From an uncultured Lachnospiraceae bacterium (GTDB taxonomy: Bacteria; Bacillota; Clostridia; Lachnospirales; Lachnospiraceae): DNA of 37,991 nucleotides. Location: positions 40,785 to 78,775 of the forward strand of contig CAJUHJ010000014.1 in the NCBI GenBank assembly GCA_910586355.1, read 5' to 3'. This document shows positions 25,126-33,691 of this stretch, piece after piece; position 1 is the stretch's first letter; the number at the start of each line of letters is the position of its first letter. Below the pieces are notes generated by a model. That model made no database searches. It was not told the origin of the DNA and saw nothing but the letters and a program-made list of their open reading frames with translations. A program made the position numbers and the translations under genes.

Positions 25126-25154
25126 TTGAAAAAATAATAGATTTGTTCTATAAT
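25126..25154 (+). promoter_or_regulatory. Promoter upstream of the small membrane protein and alaS
   Basis: TTGAAA (25126-25131), 17 bases and a perfect TATAAT (25149-25154). The leader to the first start codon is only about 35 bases, too short for a T-box. Confidence 0.78.
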
Positions 25155-25195
25155 TTAAGCTATATTTCGGATTCAAAAAGAATGGAGGAATAGAA

Positions 25196-25321
25196 ATGGC
25201 ATTTTTAGCAAGTTTTTTGCAGTATTTAGGAAAATTTATTTTGTATGCTGTTTTGGCAGTCTGCGGTATTTTTGCAGGAAAGAAATTAAGAGACCGTAAG
25301 GATGCAAAAACAAAAGAATAA
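25196..25321 (+). CDS. Small single-span membrane protein, 41 residues
   Basis: Not found by ordinary ORF length cut-offs. ATG 25196 follows GGAGG by seven bases and a strong promoter. The predicted peptide has a hydrophobic helix (FLQYLGKFILYAVLAVCGIF) and a short charged tail (KKLRDRKDAKTKE). The stop is 25 bases before alaS. It has the look of small Lachnospiraceae proteins of about 40 residues sometimes misnamed vanadium nitrogenase, from memory only. Function unknown. Confidence 0.72.
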   Translation: MAFLASFLQYLGKFILYAVLAVCGIFAGKKLRDRKDAKTKE

Positions 25322-25346
25322 ACTAGAGTTTGTGGAGGAAACAGTT

Positions 25347-28007
25347 GTGAAACAGAAATTTGGAGTAAATGAGCTGCGCAGAATGTATCTGGAGTTTTTT
25401 GAAAGCAAAGAGCATCTTGCGATGAAAAGCTTTTCTTTAGTGCCGCACAACGACAACAGCCTGCTGTTAATTAACGCTGGTATGGCGCCGTTAAAACCTT
25501 ATTTTACGGAACAGGAAATCCCGCCAAGGAGGCGCGTGACGACATGTCAGAAATGTATTCGTACCGGAGATATTGAAAATGTTGGAAAGACAGCCAGACA
25601 TTTGACATTTTTTGAAATGTTGGGAAATTTTTCCTTTGGAGATTATTTTAAGCGGGAAGCAATCGCATGGTCTTGGGAATTTTTGACAAAAGTTCTGGGG
25701 TTGGAGGAAGATCGATTGTATCCGTCGATTTATGGGGAAGATGAAGAAGCGTTTTTGATTTGGAACCAGGAAATAGGAATCCCGGCAGAAAAAATTACAA
25801 GATTTTATCGTGACCCCAAAACGGGCAAATGCGATAATTTCTGGGAGCATGGAGCAGGTCCCTGCGGGCCTTGTTCTGAAATATATTATGACAGGGGAGA
25901 ACGTTTTGGCTGTGGCAGCCCAGACTGTAAAGTCGGCTGTGACTGCGACCGATTTATGGAGGTCTGGAATAATGTCTTTACGCAGTTTGACGGCGACGGC
26001 AAAGGCGGTTATGAAGAGTTAGAGCAGAAAAATATTGATACTGGAATGGGCTTAGAGCGTCTTGCAGTCGTAATGCAGGAGGTGGATTCTGTATTTGATA
26101 TAGATACAATGAAAGCTATCCGGGATAAAGTCTGCGCATTATCCCATAAAACATATCAGACAGATGCAGTGGATGACATTTCAATTCGTTTGATTACAGA
26201 TCATATCCGCTCCTCTACGTTTATGGTATCAGACGGCATTATGCCAAGCAATGAAGGACGCGGTTATGTGCTGCGCAGGTTAATCCGGCGTGCTGCAAGA
26301 CATGGGAAAATGCTTGGAATAGACGGGGTATTTTTGGCAGAACTTAGTGCGACAGTTATTGCAGAAAGTAAAGACGGTTATCCGGAATTAGAGGAAAAAA
26401 AGGATTTCATTTTCCGGGTTTTAACACAGGAAGAAGAGAAGTTTCATAAAACAATTGACCAGGGACTTACTATTTTAGCGGATTTGCAGAAAGAAATGGA
26501 AGATAAAAATGAAAAAATTCTTTCTGGTGAAGAAGCCTTCAAACTTTATGATACGTATGGATTTCCAATTGATCTGACACAGGAGATTTTAGAGGAAAAA
26601 GGCTTTTCTATTGATGAGGCCGGATTTATGGCGGCGATGGAAGCGCAGCGGACAAAAGCTAGAAAAGCCAGAAAAGCGACGAATTATATGGGGACAGACT
26701 CGACCGTATACGAGTCAATCGATCCGAAAATTACAACCGAATTTGTCGGTTATGATAATCTTGTTTATACGTCGAAGGTGACAGCCCTGACGACGGAAAC
26801 AGAGCTTGCAGAAGCATTGCCGGATGGTGAAAGCGGTACTATTTTTGTAGAACAGACGCCGTTTTATGCGACGATGGGCGGACAAAATGCGGATACCGGA
26901 ATCATCCGTACAAAAGATTTTGAATTTATCGTTGAAGATACTGTTTCCATGTTGGGCGGAAAAGTCGGCCATATCGGAAAAGTTACAAAAGGTATGGTGA
27001 AAATTGGCGATACCGTAGAACTTATCGTAAATAAAGACAAACGTATGGCAATTGGGAAAAATCACAGCGCGACGCATCTTTTACAAAAAGCGCTTCGTGA
27101 GGTACTAGGGAGCCATGTAGAACAAGCAGGATCAGATGTAAATGAAGATCGCCTTCGATTTGACTTTACTCATTTTTCTGCCATGACCGAAACAGAGCTT
27201 GCAAAAGCAGAAGAAATTGTCAACAAACAGATTTCTGCTGCATTAGACGTTGTAACTGATATTATGACGTTAGAAGAAGCCAGAAAAACAGGGGCTATGG
27301 CATTGTTTGGTGAAAAATACGGCGATACCGTTCGTGTTGTGCGTATGGGTGACTTTTCTACGGAATTATGCGGCGGTACGCATGTAGCAAACACTTCTTC
27401 AATCACAGCGTTTAAAATAATCAGTGAATCAGGCGTTGCCGCGGGGGTCAGAAGAATTGAAGCTTTAACAAGCCAGGCAGTATTTGCATATTATGACAAA
27501 ATGGAAAAAGAACTGGAACAGGCAGCAGCACTACTTAAAACAAGCCCCGCAGAAGTGATTGGCAGATTAGAGCACTTGTTAAGTGAAGTAAAATCCCTAC
27601 AAAGTGAAAACGAGTCATTAAAGAGCAAAGCAGCAAAAGAAGCTTTGGGAGACGTAATGAACCAGATCATAGAAGTAAATGGCGTCAAAGTACTTGCAGC
27701 ACGTGCTGACGGCATCGATATGAACGGCCTAAGGGAACTTGGCGACCAGTTAAAAGAAAAAATCACAGACGGCGTTGTTGTATTAGCTTCCGAGAACAGC
27801 GGCAAAGTAAATTTAATTGCGATGGCGACAGACGGCGCTATGAAAAAAGGCGCACATGCCGGAAACCTAATTAAAGGAATTGCAGGTAAAGTTGGCGGCG
27901 GAGGAGGAGGCCGTCCAAACATGGCGCAGGCCGGAGGCAAAAATCCTTCAGGCATTGCAGACGCAATCGCAGAAGTGAAAATAATTTTGGAAGAACAAAT
28001 AAAATAG
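25347..28007 (+). CDS. alaS: Alanine-tRNA ligase
   Basis: 886 residues. The class II catalytic core is evident (SLLLINAGMAPLKPYF, TFFEMLGNFSFGDYF). The editing domain has the zinc ligands H573, H577, C675 and H679 (NHSATHLLQKAL, ELCGGTHV), and the C-terminal C-Ala domain has GKVGGGGGGRPNMAQAGG. An additional cysteine cluster, GCGSPDCKVGCDCDR, sits near residue 190, as in clostridial enzymes. GTG 25347 with GGAGG eight bases upstream is preferred; the ATG at 25302 overlaps the small upstream gene. Confidence 0.97.
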   Translation: MKQKFGVNELRRMYLEFFESKEHLAMKSFSLVPHNDNSLLLINAGMAPLKPYFTEQEIPPRRRVTTCQKCIRTGDIENVGKTARHLTFFEMLGNFSFGDYFKREAIAWSWEFLTKVLGLEEDRLYPSIYGEDEEAFLIWNQEIGIPAEKITRFYRDPKTGKCDNFWEHGAGPCGPCSEIYYDRGERFGCGSPDCKVGCDCDRFMEVWNNVFTQFDGDGKGGYEELEQKNIDTGMGLERLAVVMQEVDSVFDIDTMKAIRDKVCALSHKTYQTDAVDDISIRLITDHIRSSTFMVSDGIMPSNEGRGYVLRRLIRRAARHGKMLGIDGVFLAELSATVIAESKDGYPELEEKKDFIFRVLTQEEEKFHKTIDQGLTILADLQKEMEDKNEKILSGEEAFKLYDTYGFPIDLTQEILEEKGFSIDEAGFMAAMEAQRTKARKARKATNYMGTDSTVYESIDPKITTEFVGYDNLVYTSKVTALTTETELAEALPDGESGTIFVEQTPFYATMGGQNADTGIIRTKDFEFIVEDTVSMLGGKVGHIGKVTKGMVKIGDTVELIVNKDKRMAIGKNHSATHLLQKALREVLGSHVEQAGSDVNEDRLRFDFTHFSAMTETELAKAEEIVNKQISAALDVVTDIMTLEEARKTGAMALFGEKYGDTVRVVRMGDFSTELCGGTHVANTSSITAFKIISESGVAAGVRRIEALTSQAVFAYYDKMEKELEQAAALLKTSPAEVIGRLEHLLSEVKSLQSENESLKSKAAKEALGDVMNQIIEVNGVKVLAARADGIDMNGLRELGDQLKEKITDGVVVLASENSGKVNLIAMATDGAMKKGAHAGNLIKGIAGKVGGGGGGRPNMAQAGGKNPSGIADAIAEVKIILEEQIK

Positions 28008-28142
28008 TATGTGGCATACAACGGAAGTGAAATGATATTTTTAGAAAAAACTGCCTTTCGCGAAATATGATTTCCCTTCCGTATCTTTACACATACGAAT
28101 CAAATTACTATAAAAAATTTTCGAAAGGCAGCTTTATAGTAA
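28007..28142. repeat. Nested palindromes after alaS, two hairpins with complementary loops
   Basis: Hairpin 1: GTATGTG (28007-28013) with CACATAC (28090-28096), then a 19-base stem 28022-28040 with 28063-28081 (17 of 19). Hairpin 2: TTACTATAAA (28105-28114) with 28133-28142, perfect. The loop of the first holds CTGCCTTTCG (28051-28060), exactly complementary to CGAAAGGCAG (28122-28131) in the loop of the second. The first hairpin may end alaS transcripts, but no T-tract follows it. The stretch 28143-28223 shows only a small imperfect hairpin. Confidence 0.8.
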
Positions 28143-28223
28143 AACATTCTATTGTTTATAGGAATGCGATATTAAACAAATTAAATGAAAATAGATAAAA
28201 AAGATAGATGTGAAGTCTGAAAC

Positions 28224-28429
28224 TTATTCTTTGATGATGTCTAATTCTGTAAGATTAACACTTAAACTATTTAACAATGTTTTCAAAACAGTATACTGCC
28301 GTTTCAATTCCACATATGTTTCAGTGGCATTTTCTTGTTTTGCCAGTATCATCCATTTCTGAGTTTTTCAAAATCTTCTAAAGCATTTTTTATAATTTCG
28401 CCGTTATTCATTTCTGTGTATTCCTCCAT
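28224..28429 (-). pseudogene. Frameshifted small protein gene, about 68 residues if repaired
   Basis: From ATG 28427-28429 (AAAGGTGG eight bases upstream) the frame reads MEEYTEMNNGEIIKNALEDF and continues EKLRNG before a TGA at 28349-28351. The -1 frame then gives WMILAKQENATETYVELKRQ and onward to a TAA at 28224-28226, ending NLTELDIIKE. One extra base in the T-run at 28356-28358 (A-run on the coding strand) would join them into a smooth 68-residue protein, EKLRKWMILAKQEN at the join. Both pieces have matching helical, charged composition. I do not know its function. Alternatives are a base-calling error or ribosomal frameshifting. Confidence 0.65.
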
Positions 28430-28611
28430 TACAACTACCACCTTTCAATGAAAATTCATATAGTACTATAAATTTAATAATAAAATATTTAAAAAATGTA
28501 AAGCTCATAATCAATAAAGAATAAAAATTTATTTTTTGTTTTACAAAATATCCCTCTGCTTCTGCCGTCTTCCACTAAAAAAACAAATCTCAAAAACAAA
28601 CATAAAAAACG

Positions 28612-28642
28612 TTGACTCTAACGTTATGTCATACTTTATACT
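28612..28642 (+). promoter_or_regulatory. MerR-type promoter with 19-bp spacer
   Basis: TTGACT (28612-28617) and TATACT (28637-28642) are 19 bases apart, the lengthened spacing that MerR proteins correct by twisting DNA. The spacer begins CTAACGTTATGTC with the palindrome TAACGTTA, resembling Mta/BmrR-type sites. The downstream gene encodes a MerR protein, so it likely activates its own promoter. Confidence 0.8.
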
Positions 28643-28660
28643 GTACTAGGAGGTGAAAAA

Positions 28661-29407
28661 ATGAGGACTGTAAAAGAAGTCAGCAAGCTGACGGGTGTAA
28701 GCGTACGCGCCCTGCATCATTATGATAAAATTGGACTGCTTGTGCCCGCTCATACGACAGAAGCGGGATACCGGCTGTATGATGAGAAATCATTGGAGCG
28801 GCTTCAAATGATACTGCTGTTTAAGGAGTTAAAATTTCCGTTAAAAGAGATTAAAGAAATTTTAGAAAATCCCTCGTTTGACAGGAGAAAGGCGTTAGAT
28901 GACCAGATTCAGCTTTTGCTGCTGCAAAAAGAACACATTGAAAATTTAATTGATTTAGCAAAAGGAATACAGATGATTGGAGTGAAGAAATTGTTGGATT
29001 TTGAGGCATTTGATACGAGAAAAATAGATGAATATGCAAAAGAGGCAAAGGCGCGCTGGGGTAAGACGGAGGCTTACCGTGAATTTGAAGAAAAGGCAAA
29101 ATACAGGACGCCGCAGGAGGAACAAATGATTAGTGAAGATTTGATGGAAATTTTTCGCGAATTTGGCGTGATGCGCGGCAGACAGCCAGAGGAAGAAATG
29201 GTACAGGCGCAGGTACAAAAGCTAAAAGATTTTATTACTAAAAATTTTTATCAATGTACGGTTGAAATTTTAATATATTTAGGCGGCATGTATGCAGGAG
29301 GCGGCAGCATGACAGACAATATCGACAGGGAATCCGGGGCAGGAACGGGGGAGTTTGTGGAACAGGCAATTTTAGTTTATGCTAAAAACCTAAATTTTCC
29401 CCAATAA
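28661..29407 (+). CDS. MerR family transcriptional activator with TipAS-like C-terminus
   Basis: 248 residues. The N-terminal winged helix reads TVKEVSKLTGVSVRALHHYD and KIGLLVPAHTTEAGYRLYDE. A long dimerisation helix follows, then from about residue 120 a domain resembling TipAS (KARWGKTEAYREFEEKAKYR), which in TipA binds thiopeptide antibiotics. The ligand here is unknown, perhaps a drug. AGGAGGTGA lies at 28648-28656. Its 3' end overlaps the convergent LUD gene by 26 bases. The ABC exporter 700 bases downstream could be a target. Confidence 0.9.
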   Translation: MRTVKEVSKLTGVSVRALHHYDKIGLLVPAHTTEAGYRLYDEKSLERLQMILLFKELKFPLKEIKEILENPSFDRRKALDDQIQLLLLQKEHIENLIDLAKGIQMIGVKKLLDFEAFDTRKIDEYAKEAKARWGKTEAYREFEEKAKYRTPQEEQMISEDLMEIFREFGVMRGRQPEEEMVQAQVQKLKDFITKNFYQCTVEILIYLGGMYAGGGSMTDNIDRESGAGTGEFVEQAILVYAKNLNFPQ

Positions 29408-30020
29408 GCAGTACCTTTATCCTTCCTTTTGTACCGCTTCTTCGTGTGATGACAATTTGATTGCAGATACAGTCCGGTGACAAGCAGTCGTCACAGGTCC
29501 CCGTAACAGAACACGGCGTCTGTTTGTTTAGGCGGATACAGTTTGGAGGGGTTGCGGTATTTCTGACGCGGCGGACGGCTTCTTTGACAGAAGGCACGAT
29601 TTTATTCATTCCGGCGAGAATGACGACATCTTTTGGCCCATAGATCAAAGCTGCCGCGCGGTTGCCTCGGCCGTCAATATTGACGAGGACGCCGTCTGAG
29701 GTAATCGCATTGCTGCTCATAAAATATGTGTCGGCAGACAGGCTGTTGTGGTAGAGAGCTTCTATTTCATCAGCCGTTTTTGCCGTACTGCGGTCTAAAA
29801 GACGGATCGCCGGATTGGATTTTAGGGCGTCATACATTCCGCTTTGTACAAGCGTCATAGAGCCGCCAAAACTAACAAGAGCGTTTTGGGGTAAAAAGGA
29901 AAGCGCAAGGTCAACCGCTTCTTTTGATGTTTTTACATAATATCCTTCCATTTGGCGTTTTTTTAAGTTGGAAATAATGGTATCTGCTAGTTTTTCATAA
30001 TAAATTTGGATTGCGTTCAT
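29382..30020 (-). CDS. LUD-domain protein (lactate utilisation LutC-like)
   Basis: 212 residues. The LUD (DUF162) core shows SFGGSMTLVQSGMYDAL, MSSNAITSDGVLVNIDGRGN and VVILAGMNKIVPSV. Near the end is a cysteine cluster, CSVTGTCDDCLSPDCIC, with five to six cysteines as found in standalone clostridial members. LutA and LutB partners are not adjacent, so lactate oxidation is uncertain. The start is ATG 30020 with AGGAGG six bases upstream; the longer frame to 30050 lacks support. Confidence 0.85.
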   Translation of the reverse strand: MNAIQIYYEKLADTIISNLKKRQMEGYYVKTSKEAVDLALSFLPQNALVSFGGSMTLVQSGMYDALKSNPAIRLLDRSTAKTADEIEALYHNSLSADTYFMSSNAITSDGVLVNIDGRGNRAAALIYGPKDVVILAGMNKIVPSVKEAVRRVRNTATPPNCIRLNKQTPCSVTGTCDDCLSPDCICNQIVITRRSGTKGRIKVLLIGENLGF

Positions 30021-30043
30021 GTTGGCCTCCTGAAAAAAATGTA

Positions 30044-30073
30044 TTGACAAAGTTAAGGAAAGTATAATATAAA
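30044..30073 (+). promoter_or_regulatory. Candidate promoter of the ABC exporter gene
   Basis: TTGACA (30044-30049) and TATAAA (30068-30073) are 18 bases apart. A closer TATAAT at 30063-30068 has a 13-base spacing and is less likely. Confidence 0.6.
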
Positions 30074-30096
30074 AATATAAAAAAAGGAAGCGGATT

Positions 30097-31824
30097 ATGA
30101 ATAAGAATTTAAAAAAGATGATTTCATATTATAAGCCATATCGGAACGTATTTGCAGCCGATATGTTTTTTGCGGTAACGGCTTCGGCAATTGCGCTTGC
30201 ATTGCCGCTTATTGTCCGTTATATCACATCGGTAGTGATTTTTATGGAAAAAGAAGAAGCGTTTTACCGAACAATTCTGCTGGGCGCTCTTATGGCGGCG
30301 CTTGTGGCTGTTTCTTGTTATTGCAATTATTTTATATCAAATTATGGGCATGTAATGGGCGCTAAAATTGAATTTGATATGCGTGCGGAAATCTTTGAAC
30401 ATTACCAAAAACTTTCGTTCGCTTTTTATGATAACCAAAAAGTCGGGGCGCTGATGTCAAGAATTACGACAGATTTATTTGATATTACAGAACTTATGCA
30501 TCACGGGCCGGAAAATATTGTGATTTCCGCCATTAAAATTCTTGGCGCATTTGTGATAATGGTATCCATAAGCCCTATTCTGACTTTTTTTGCATTTATC
30601 CTTGTTCCGGTTATGTTTGCATATGCTTATTTTTTTAATGGCAGAATGAAGCGGGCATTTCGCAGAAACCGTGAAAAGATTGCAGAAATCAACAGTCAGA
30701 TTGAAGATAATCTCTCTGGTATCAGAGTTGTTAAATCGTTTGCAAATGAACAGATTGAACAGGAAAAATTTGCGAAGGGGAACGGCGGTTTTTTGGCGGC
30801 AAAAAAGAACAGCTATTTTTATATGGGCGGATACCATGCCGGCTTAAGTTCTTTTTCTCTGTTGATAACAATTTTTGTTTTGGTGGCCGGGGCGATTTTT
30901 ATTTCAAACGGGATTGTGGAAGTTTCGGATTTAGTGACGTTTCTTCTCTATATTAATGTGTTGACAGAGCCGATTAAGACATTGATTGATTTTACGGAGC
31001 AGTTTCAGAATGGATATACTGGATTTGAACGATTCTTGGAGATTTTAGCGATTGAGCCGGAAATTCAAAATGCAGTGGACGCGAAACCGTTACAAAATGT
31101 GAAAGGCGTGATTGATTTTGACAATGTTTCGTTCCGTTATGAGGAAAACAGCGAAAAGGTATTAAGCCATGTCAGCCTTCACGTAGAAGCTGGGGAATAT
31201 GTGGCGGTTGTAGGTTCTTCCGGCGCTGGAAAAAGTACGCTTTGCAGTCTGATACCGCGGTTTTATGATGTGACGGGAGGGGCAGTGAGGATTGACGGCA
31301 CAGACATTCGCCAGTTGGAGTTGAAAAGCCTGCGCAGTCAAATTGGGATTGTCCAGCAGGATGTTTATTTATTTGCAGGCAGTATTTTTGACAACATCCG
31401 ATACGGAAAACCAAATGCGAACCGTGAAGACGTCATTTTGGCGGCGAAAAATGCAAATGCACATGAATTTATCATGTCGCTGCCAAATGGATACGATACA
31501 GACATAGGACAGCGTGGTATGAAACTTTCCGGAGGGCAGAAACAGAGACTTTCCATTGCAAGGGTATTTTTGAAAAATCCGCCGATTTTAATATTTGACG
31601 AGGCAACTTCTGCGCTGGACAATGAAAGCGAAAAAGTAGTCCAGGATTCTTTGGAAAAATTAGCCAAAAACAGGACGACATTTGTCATTGCCCATAGACT
31701 GACAACGATTCAAAATGCAAAGCGGATTCTTGTTTTAACAGAAAACGGAATTGCAGAAGAAGGGACGCATGAAGAGCTTTTGGAGAAACGGGGGATTTAC
31801 GAAAAATTGTATCATGCGAAGTAA
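30097..31824 (+). CDS. ABC-type multidrug/lipid exporter half-transporter
   Basis: 575 residues with fused membrane and ATPase domains. Six transmembrane segments occupy the first 300 or so residues. The nucleotide-binding domain has Walker A GSSGAGKST (373-381), signature LSGGQKQR (477-484), Walker B ILIFDEAT (about 497) and the H-loop in FVIAHRLTT. It works as a homodimer or with a partner not found here. The substrate is unknown. A divergent LUD gene and a nearby TipAS-type MerR regulator hint at drug response, but this is inference. Confidence 0.93.
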   Translation: MNKNLKKMISYYKPYRNVFAADMFFAVTASAIALALPLIVRYITSVVIFMEKEEAFYRTILLGALMAALVAVSCYCNYFISNYGHVMGAKIEFDMRAEIFEHYQKLSFAFYDNQKVGALMSRITTDLFDITELMHHGPENIVISAIKILGAFVIMVSISPILTFFAFILVPVMFAYAYFFNGRMKRAFRRNREKIAEINSQIEDNLSGIRVVKSFANEQIEQEKFAKGNGGFLAAKKNSYFYMGGYHAGLSSFSLLITIFVLVAGAIFISNGIVEVSDLVTFLLYINVLTEPIKTLIDFTEQFQNGYTGFERFLEILAIEPEIQNAVDAKPLQNVKGVIDFDNVSFRYEENSEKVLSHVSLHVEAGEYVAVVGSSGAGKSTLCSLIPRFYDVTGGAVRIDGTDIRQLELKSLRSQIGIVQQDVYLFAGSIFDNIRYGKPNANREDVILAAKNANAHEFIMSLPNGYDTDIGQRGMKLSGGQKQRLSIARVFLKNPPILIFDEATSALDNESEKVVQDSLEKLAKNRTTFVIAHRLTTIQNAKRILVLTENGIAEEGTHEELLEKRGIYEKLYHAK

Positions 31825-31858
31825 ATCACATATACTCAGTTTATTTCTCTATTTTGTA

Positions 31859-31886
31859 TTGACGAATGGAAAAATTATGTTATAAT
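31859..31886 (+). promoter_or_regulatory. Promoter of rpsU
   Basis: TTGACG (31859-31864) and TATAAT (31881-31886) are 16 bases apart, with an extended TGT before the -10. The leader holds a hairpin, CAGTTG (31916-31921) with CAACTG (31937-31942), directly before a GGAGGGAGG stretch. It could affect access to the ribosome binding site. Confidence 0.72.
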
Positions 31887-31964
31887 ATTTGTTAGTGCAG
31901 TAAATTTTACCCATACAGTTGAATATGCACAATACGCAACTGGAGGGAGGTTAGGTGTGAGACT

Positions 31965-32141
31965 ATGTCGAATGTAATCGTAAAAGAGAATGAGACTTTA
32001 GATAGCGCTTTACGCAGATTCAAGAGAAACTGTGCAAAGGCTGGCATTCAGCAGGAGATTCGTAAAAGAGAACATTACGAAAAGCCAAGCGTAAGACGCA
32101 AGAAAAAGTCCGAAGCGGCAAGAAAACGCAAATACAATTAA
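31965..32141 (+). CDS. rpsU: 30S ribosomal protein S21
   Basis: 58 residues and below the length cut-off of ordinary ORF scans. The sequence begins MSNVIVKENETLDSALRRFK and has the family pattern AGIQQEIRKREHYEKPS followed by a basic tail (RRKKKSEAARKRKYN). S21 binds 16S rRNA on the 30S platform. AGGTG sits seven bases before the ATG. The gene has its own promoter and terminator. Confidence 0.97.
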   Translation: MSNVIVKENETLDSALRRFKRNCAKAGIQQEIRKREHYEKPSVRRKKKSEAARKRKYN

Positions 32142-32159
32142 TATGGACGGTGCAGTAGG

Positions 32160-32188
32160 AGAAGTTCTTTTGAACTTCTTCTTTTTTT
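32160..32188 (+). terminator. Intrinsic terminator after rpsU
   Basis: An 8-bp stem (AGAAGTTC, 32160-32167, with GAACTTCT, 32172-32179) and a TTTT loop run into TCTTTTTTT. Confidence 0.93.
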
Positions 32189-32260
32189 GCTCGTTTTTTT
32201 GTATTTTTATTGGAATAATTTATTAGACAAGTCATATATTAGACTAGGAGTTGAGAAAAG

Positions 32261-33163
32261 ATGAGACAGGAAATTATACATATTATGCCGATTCGATTGC
32301 GCAGTTTTGTGGAACAGAGTTTGAGGGAGGAATCCGATGCAGAAGAAATCCGTATCCGTATTGGACAACCACTTGAAATTCACTGTAAGGACAAAAGCGT
32401 CTGGCTGACGGAGAAAGTTACTGCTTCCGATATTGAGGAAATGCTGACGTTTATCAGCCGTTATTCAATGTATGCCTATGAAGAAGAAATCCGTCAGGGA
32501 TATTTAACGATAGAAGGGGGCTGCCGGATTGGATTTGCGGGGCAGGCGCGGCTGAAAAATGGACAGGTAGAACGGATGACCAATATTCGTTTTCTCAATA
32601 TCAGAATTGCAAGAGAAAAGAAAGGCTGCGCAAAAAAATTGCTGCCATGGATCTGCCCAAATGGGGATTTTGTCAATACGCTGTTGGTTTCAAAGCCGGG
32701 TGTTGGTAAAACAACCTATCTCCGGGATTGTATTCGTTTGTTGTCAAATGGAAATCCAGAAGGAAACGGCAGAAAAATCTGTGTCATCGACGAACGCTCT
32801 GAAATAGCGGCATGTCACCTCGGGATACCGCAGAATGATTTAGGGAGGCGTACAGACGTATTGGACGGCAGCCCAAAGCAGGAGGGGATGCGCATGGCGC
32901 TTCGCAGCATGTCTCCGGAAATTATTGCCGTAGACGAACTTGGGGGAAGTGCGGATGCAAAAGCCGTAGAAGAAATGATACTTTGCGGCTGTGGGATTTT
33001 AGGCTCGGTACATGGGGATACAATGGAACATCTTACAAAAATGGCGGAGATTGGGCAGATGTACCAGAAAAAATTAATCCAAAGATATGTTTTTTTAAAA
33101 AAGAGGGAAGATGGGGAGAGAATATTTTATGTATATGATAAGGATGGCAGACAGTTATGTTGA
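32261..33163 (+). CDS. spoIIIAA: Stage III sporulation protein AA (ATPase)
   Basis: 300 residues, a secretion-ATPase relative. Walker A KPGVGKTT lies at 145-152. EIIAVDELGG holds the Walker B/acidic region, and SVHGDTMEHL follows. It is a mother-cell ATPase that powers the SpoIIIA-SpoIIQ channel between mother cell and forespore. AGGAG lies ten bases before the ATG. A sigma-E promoter would be expected; I see no clean one. Confidence 0.96.
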   Translation: MRQEIIHIMPIRLRSFVEQSLREESDAEEIRIRIGQPLEIHCKDKSVWLTEKVTASDIEEMLTFISRYSMYAYEEEIRQGYLTIEGGCRIGFAGQARLKNGQVERMTNIRFLNIRIAREKKGCAKKLLPWICPNGDFVNTLLVSKPGVGKTTYLRDCIRLLSNGNPEGNGRKICVIDERSEIAACHLGIPQNDLGRRTDVLDGSPKQEGMRMALRSMSPEIIAVDELGGSADAKAVEEMILCGCGILGSVHGDTMEHLTKMAEIGQMYQKKLIQRYVFLKKREDGERIFYVYDKDGRQLC

Positions 33164-33669
33164 AGTATGCAGGGATTCTTTTGATTGTAACAGGCGCCGG
33201 AGGGTTTGGAACGTATTTTTCTTCTTATTTAAAAATGCGTTTGGAACAATTGGTAGAATGTAGGGAAATTTTTGCAGAATTAAATGCAGAACGGGAATAT
33301 CTGCGTCTGCCGTATGCACAATTGCTGAAAAAAACGGCAAAAGGGAAGAGCTTTCTATTTTACGATATTTTATCAGAGGTGGCAAAAGCGATGGAAGAGA
33401 ACAGCCAGGCAGATGTAGAAAGGCTTTGGGAGAAGGCGTTTCATAAGAGGGCCACGCAGCTTCTGCTAAAAGAAGAGGAGCTGGATCTTTTGCTGGCTTT
33501 GGCAAGAAGCTTGTTATTAGAAGGAAATCATACACAGGTGGCAAAATTATATTTTATACAGTTGGAAGATAAGATTCTGCAGGTGATGCAGGAAAAAAAA
33601 GAAAAACAGAAATTATATGGGACAATCAGTGTCCTTGGCGGCTTATTTTTAGTGATATTGCTGTTGTAA
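33157..33669 (+). CDS. spoIIIAB: Stage III sporulation protein AB
   Basis: 170 residues. A hydrophobic N-terminus (YAGILLIVTGAGGFGTY) and a hydrophobic C-terminal end (LYGTISVLGGLFLVILLL) flank a helical middle, resembling GspF-type secretion components. The ATG overlaps the spoIIIAA stop by seven bases. A key part of the mother-cell channel by homology. Confidence 0.93.
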   Translation: MLKYAGILLIVTGAGGFGTYFSSYLKMRLEQLVECREIFAELNAEREYLRLPYAQLLKKTAKGKSFLFYDILSEVAKAMEENSQADVERLWEKAFHKRATQLLLKEEELDLLLALARSLLLEGNHTQVAKLYFIQLEDKILQVMQEKKEKQKLYGTISVLGGLFLVILLL

Positions 33670-33691
33670 ACAACAGGACAAAGGAGAATCC

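Noticed and set aside
25079..25195. Searched for a T-box leader controlling alaS
   Set aside because: The promoter leaves a leader of only about 35 bases before the first gene; no specifier stem or T-box sequence is visible.
32211..32240. Possible sigma-E promoter for spoIIIAA (GAATAAT and CATATATT)
   Set aside because: The implied transcription start would fall inside the ribosome binding site of spoIIIAA, and the boxes fit the consensus poorly.
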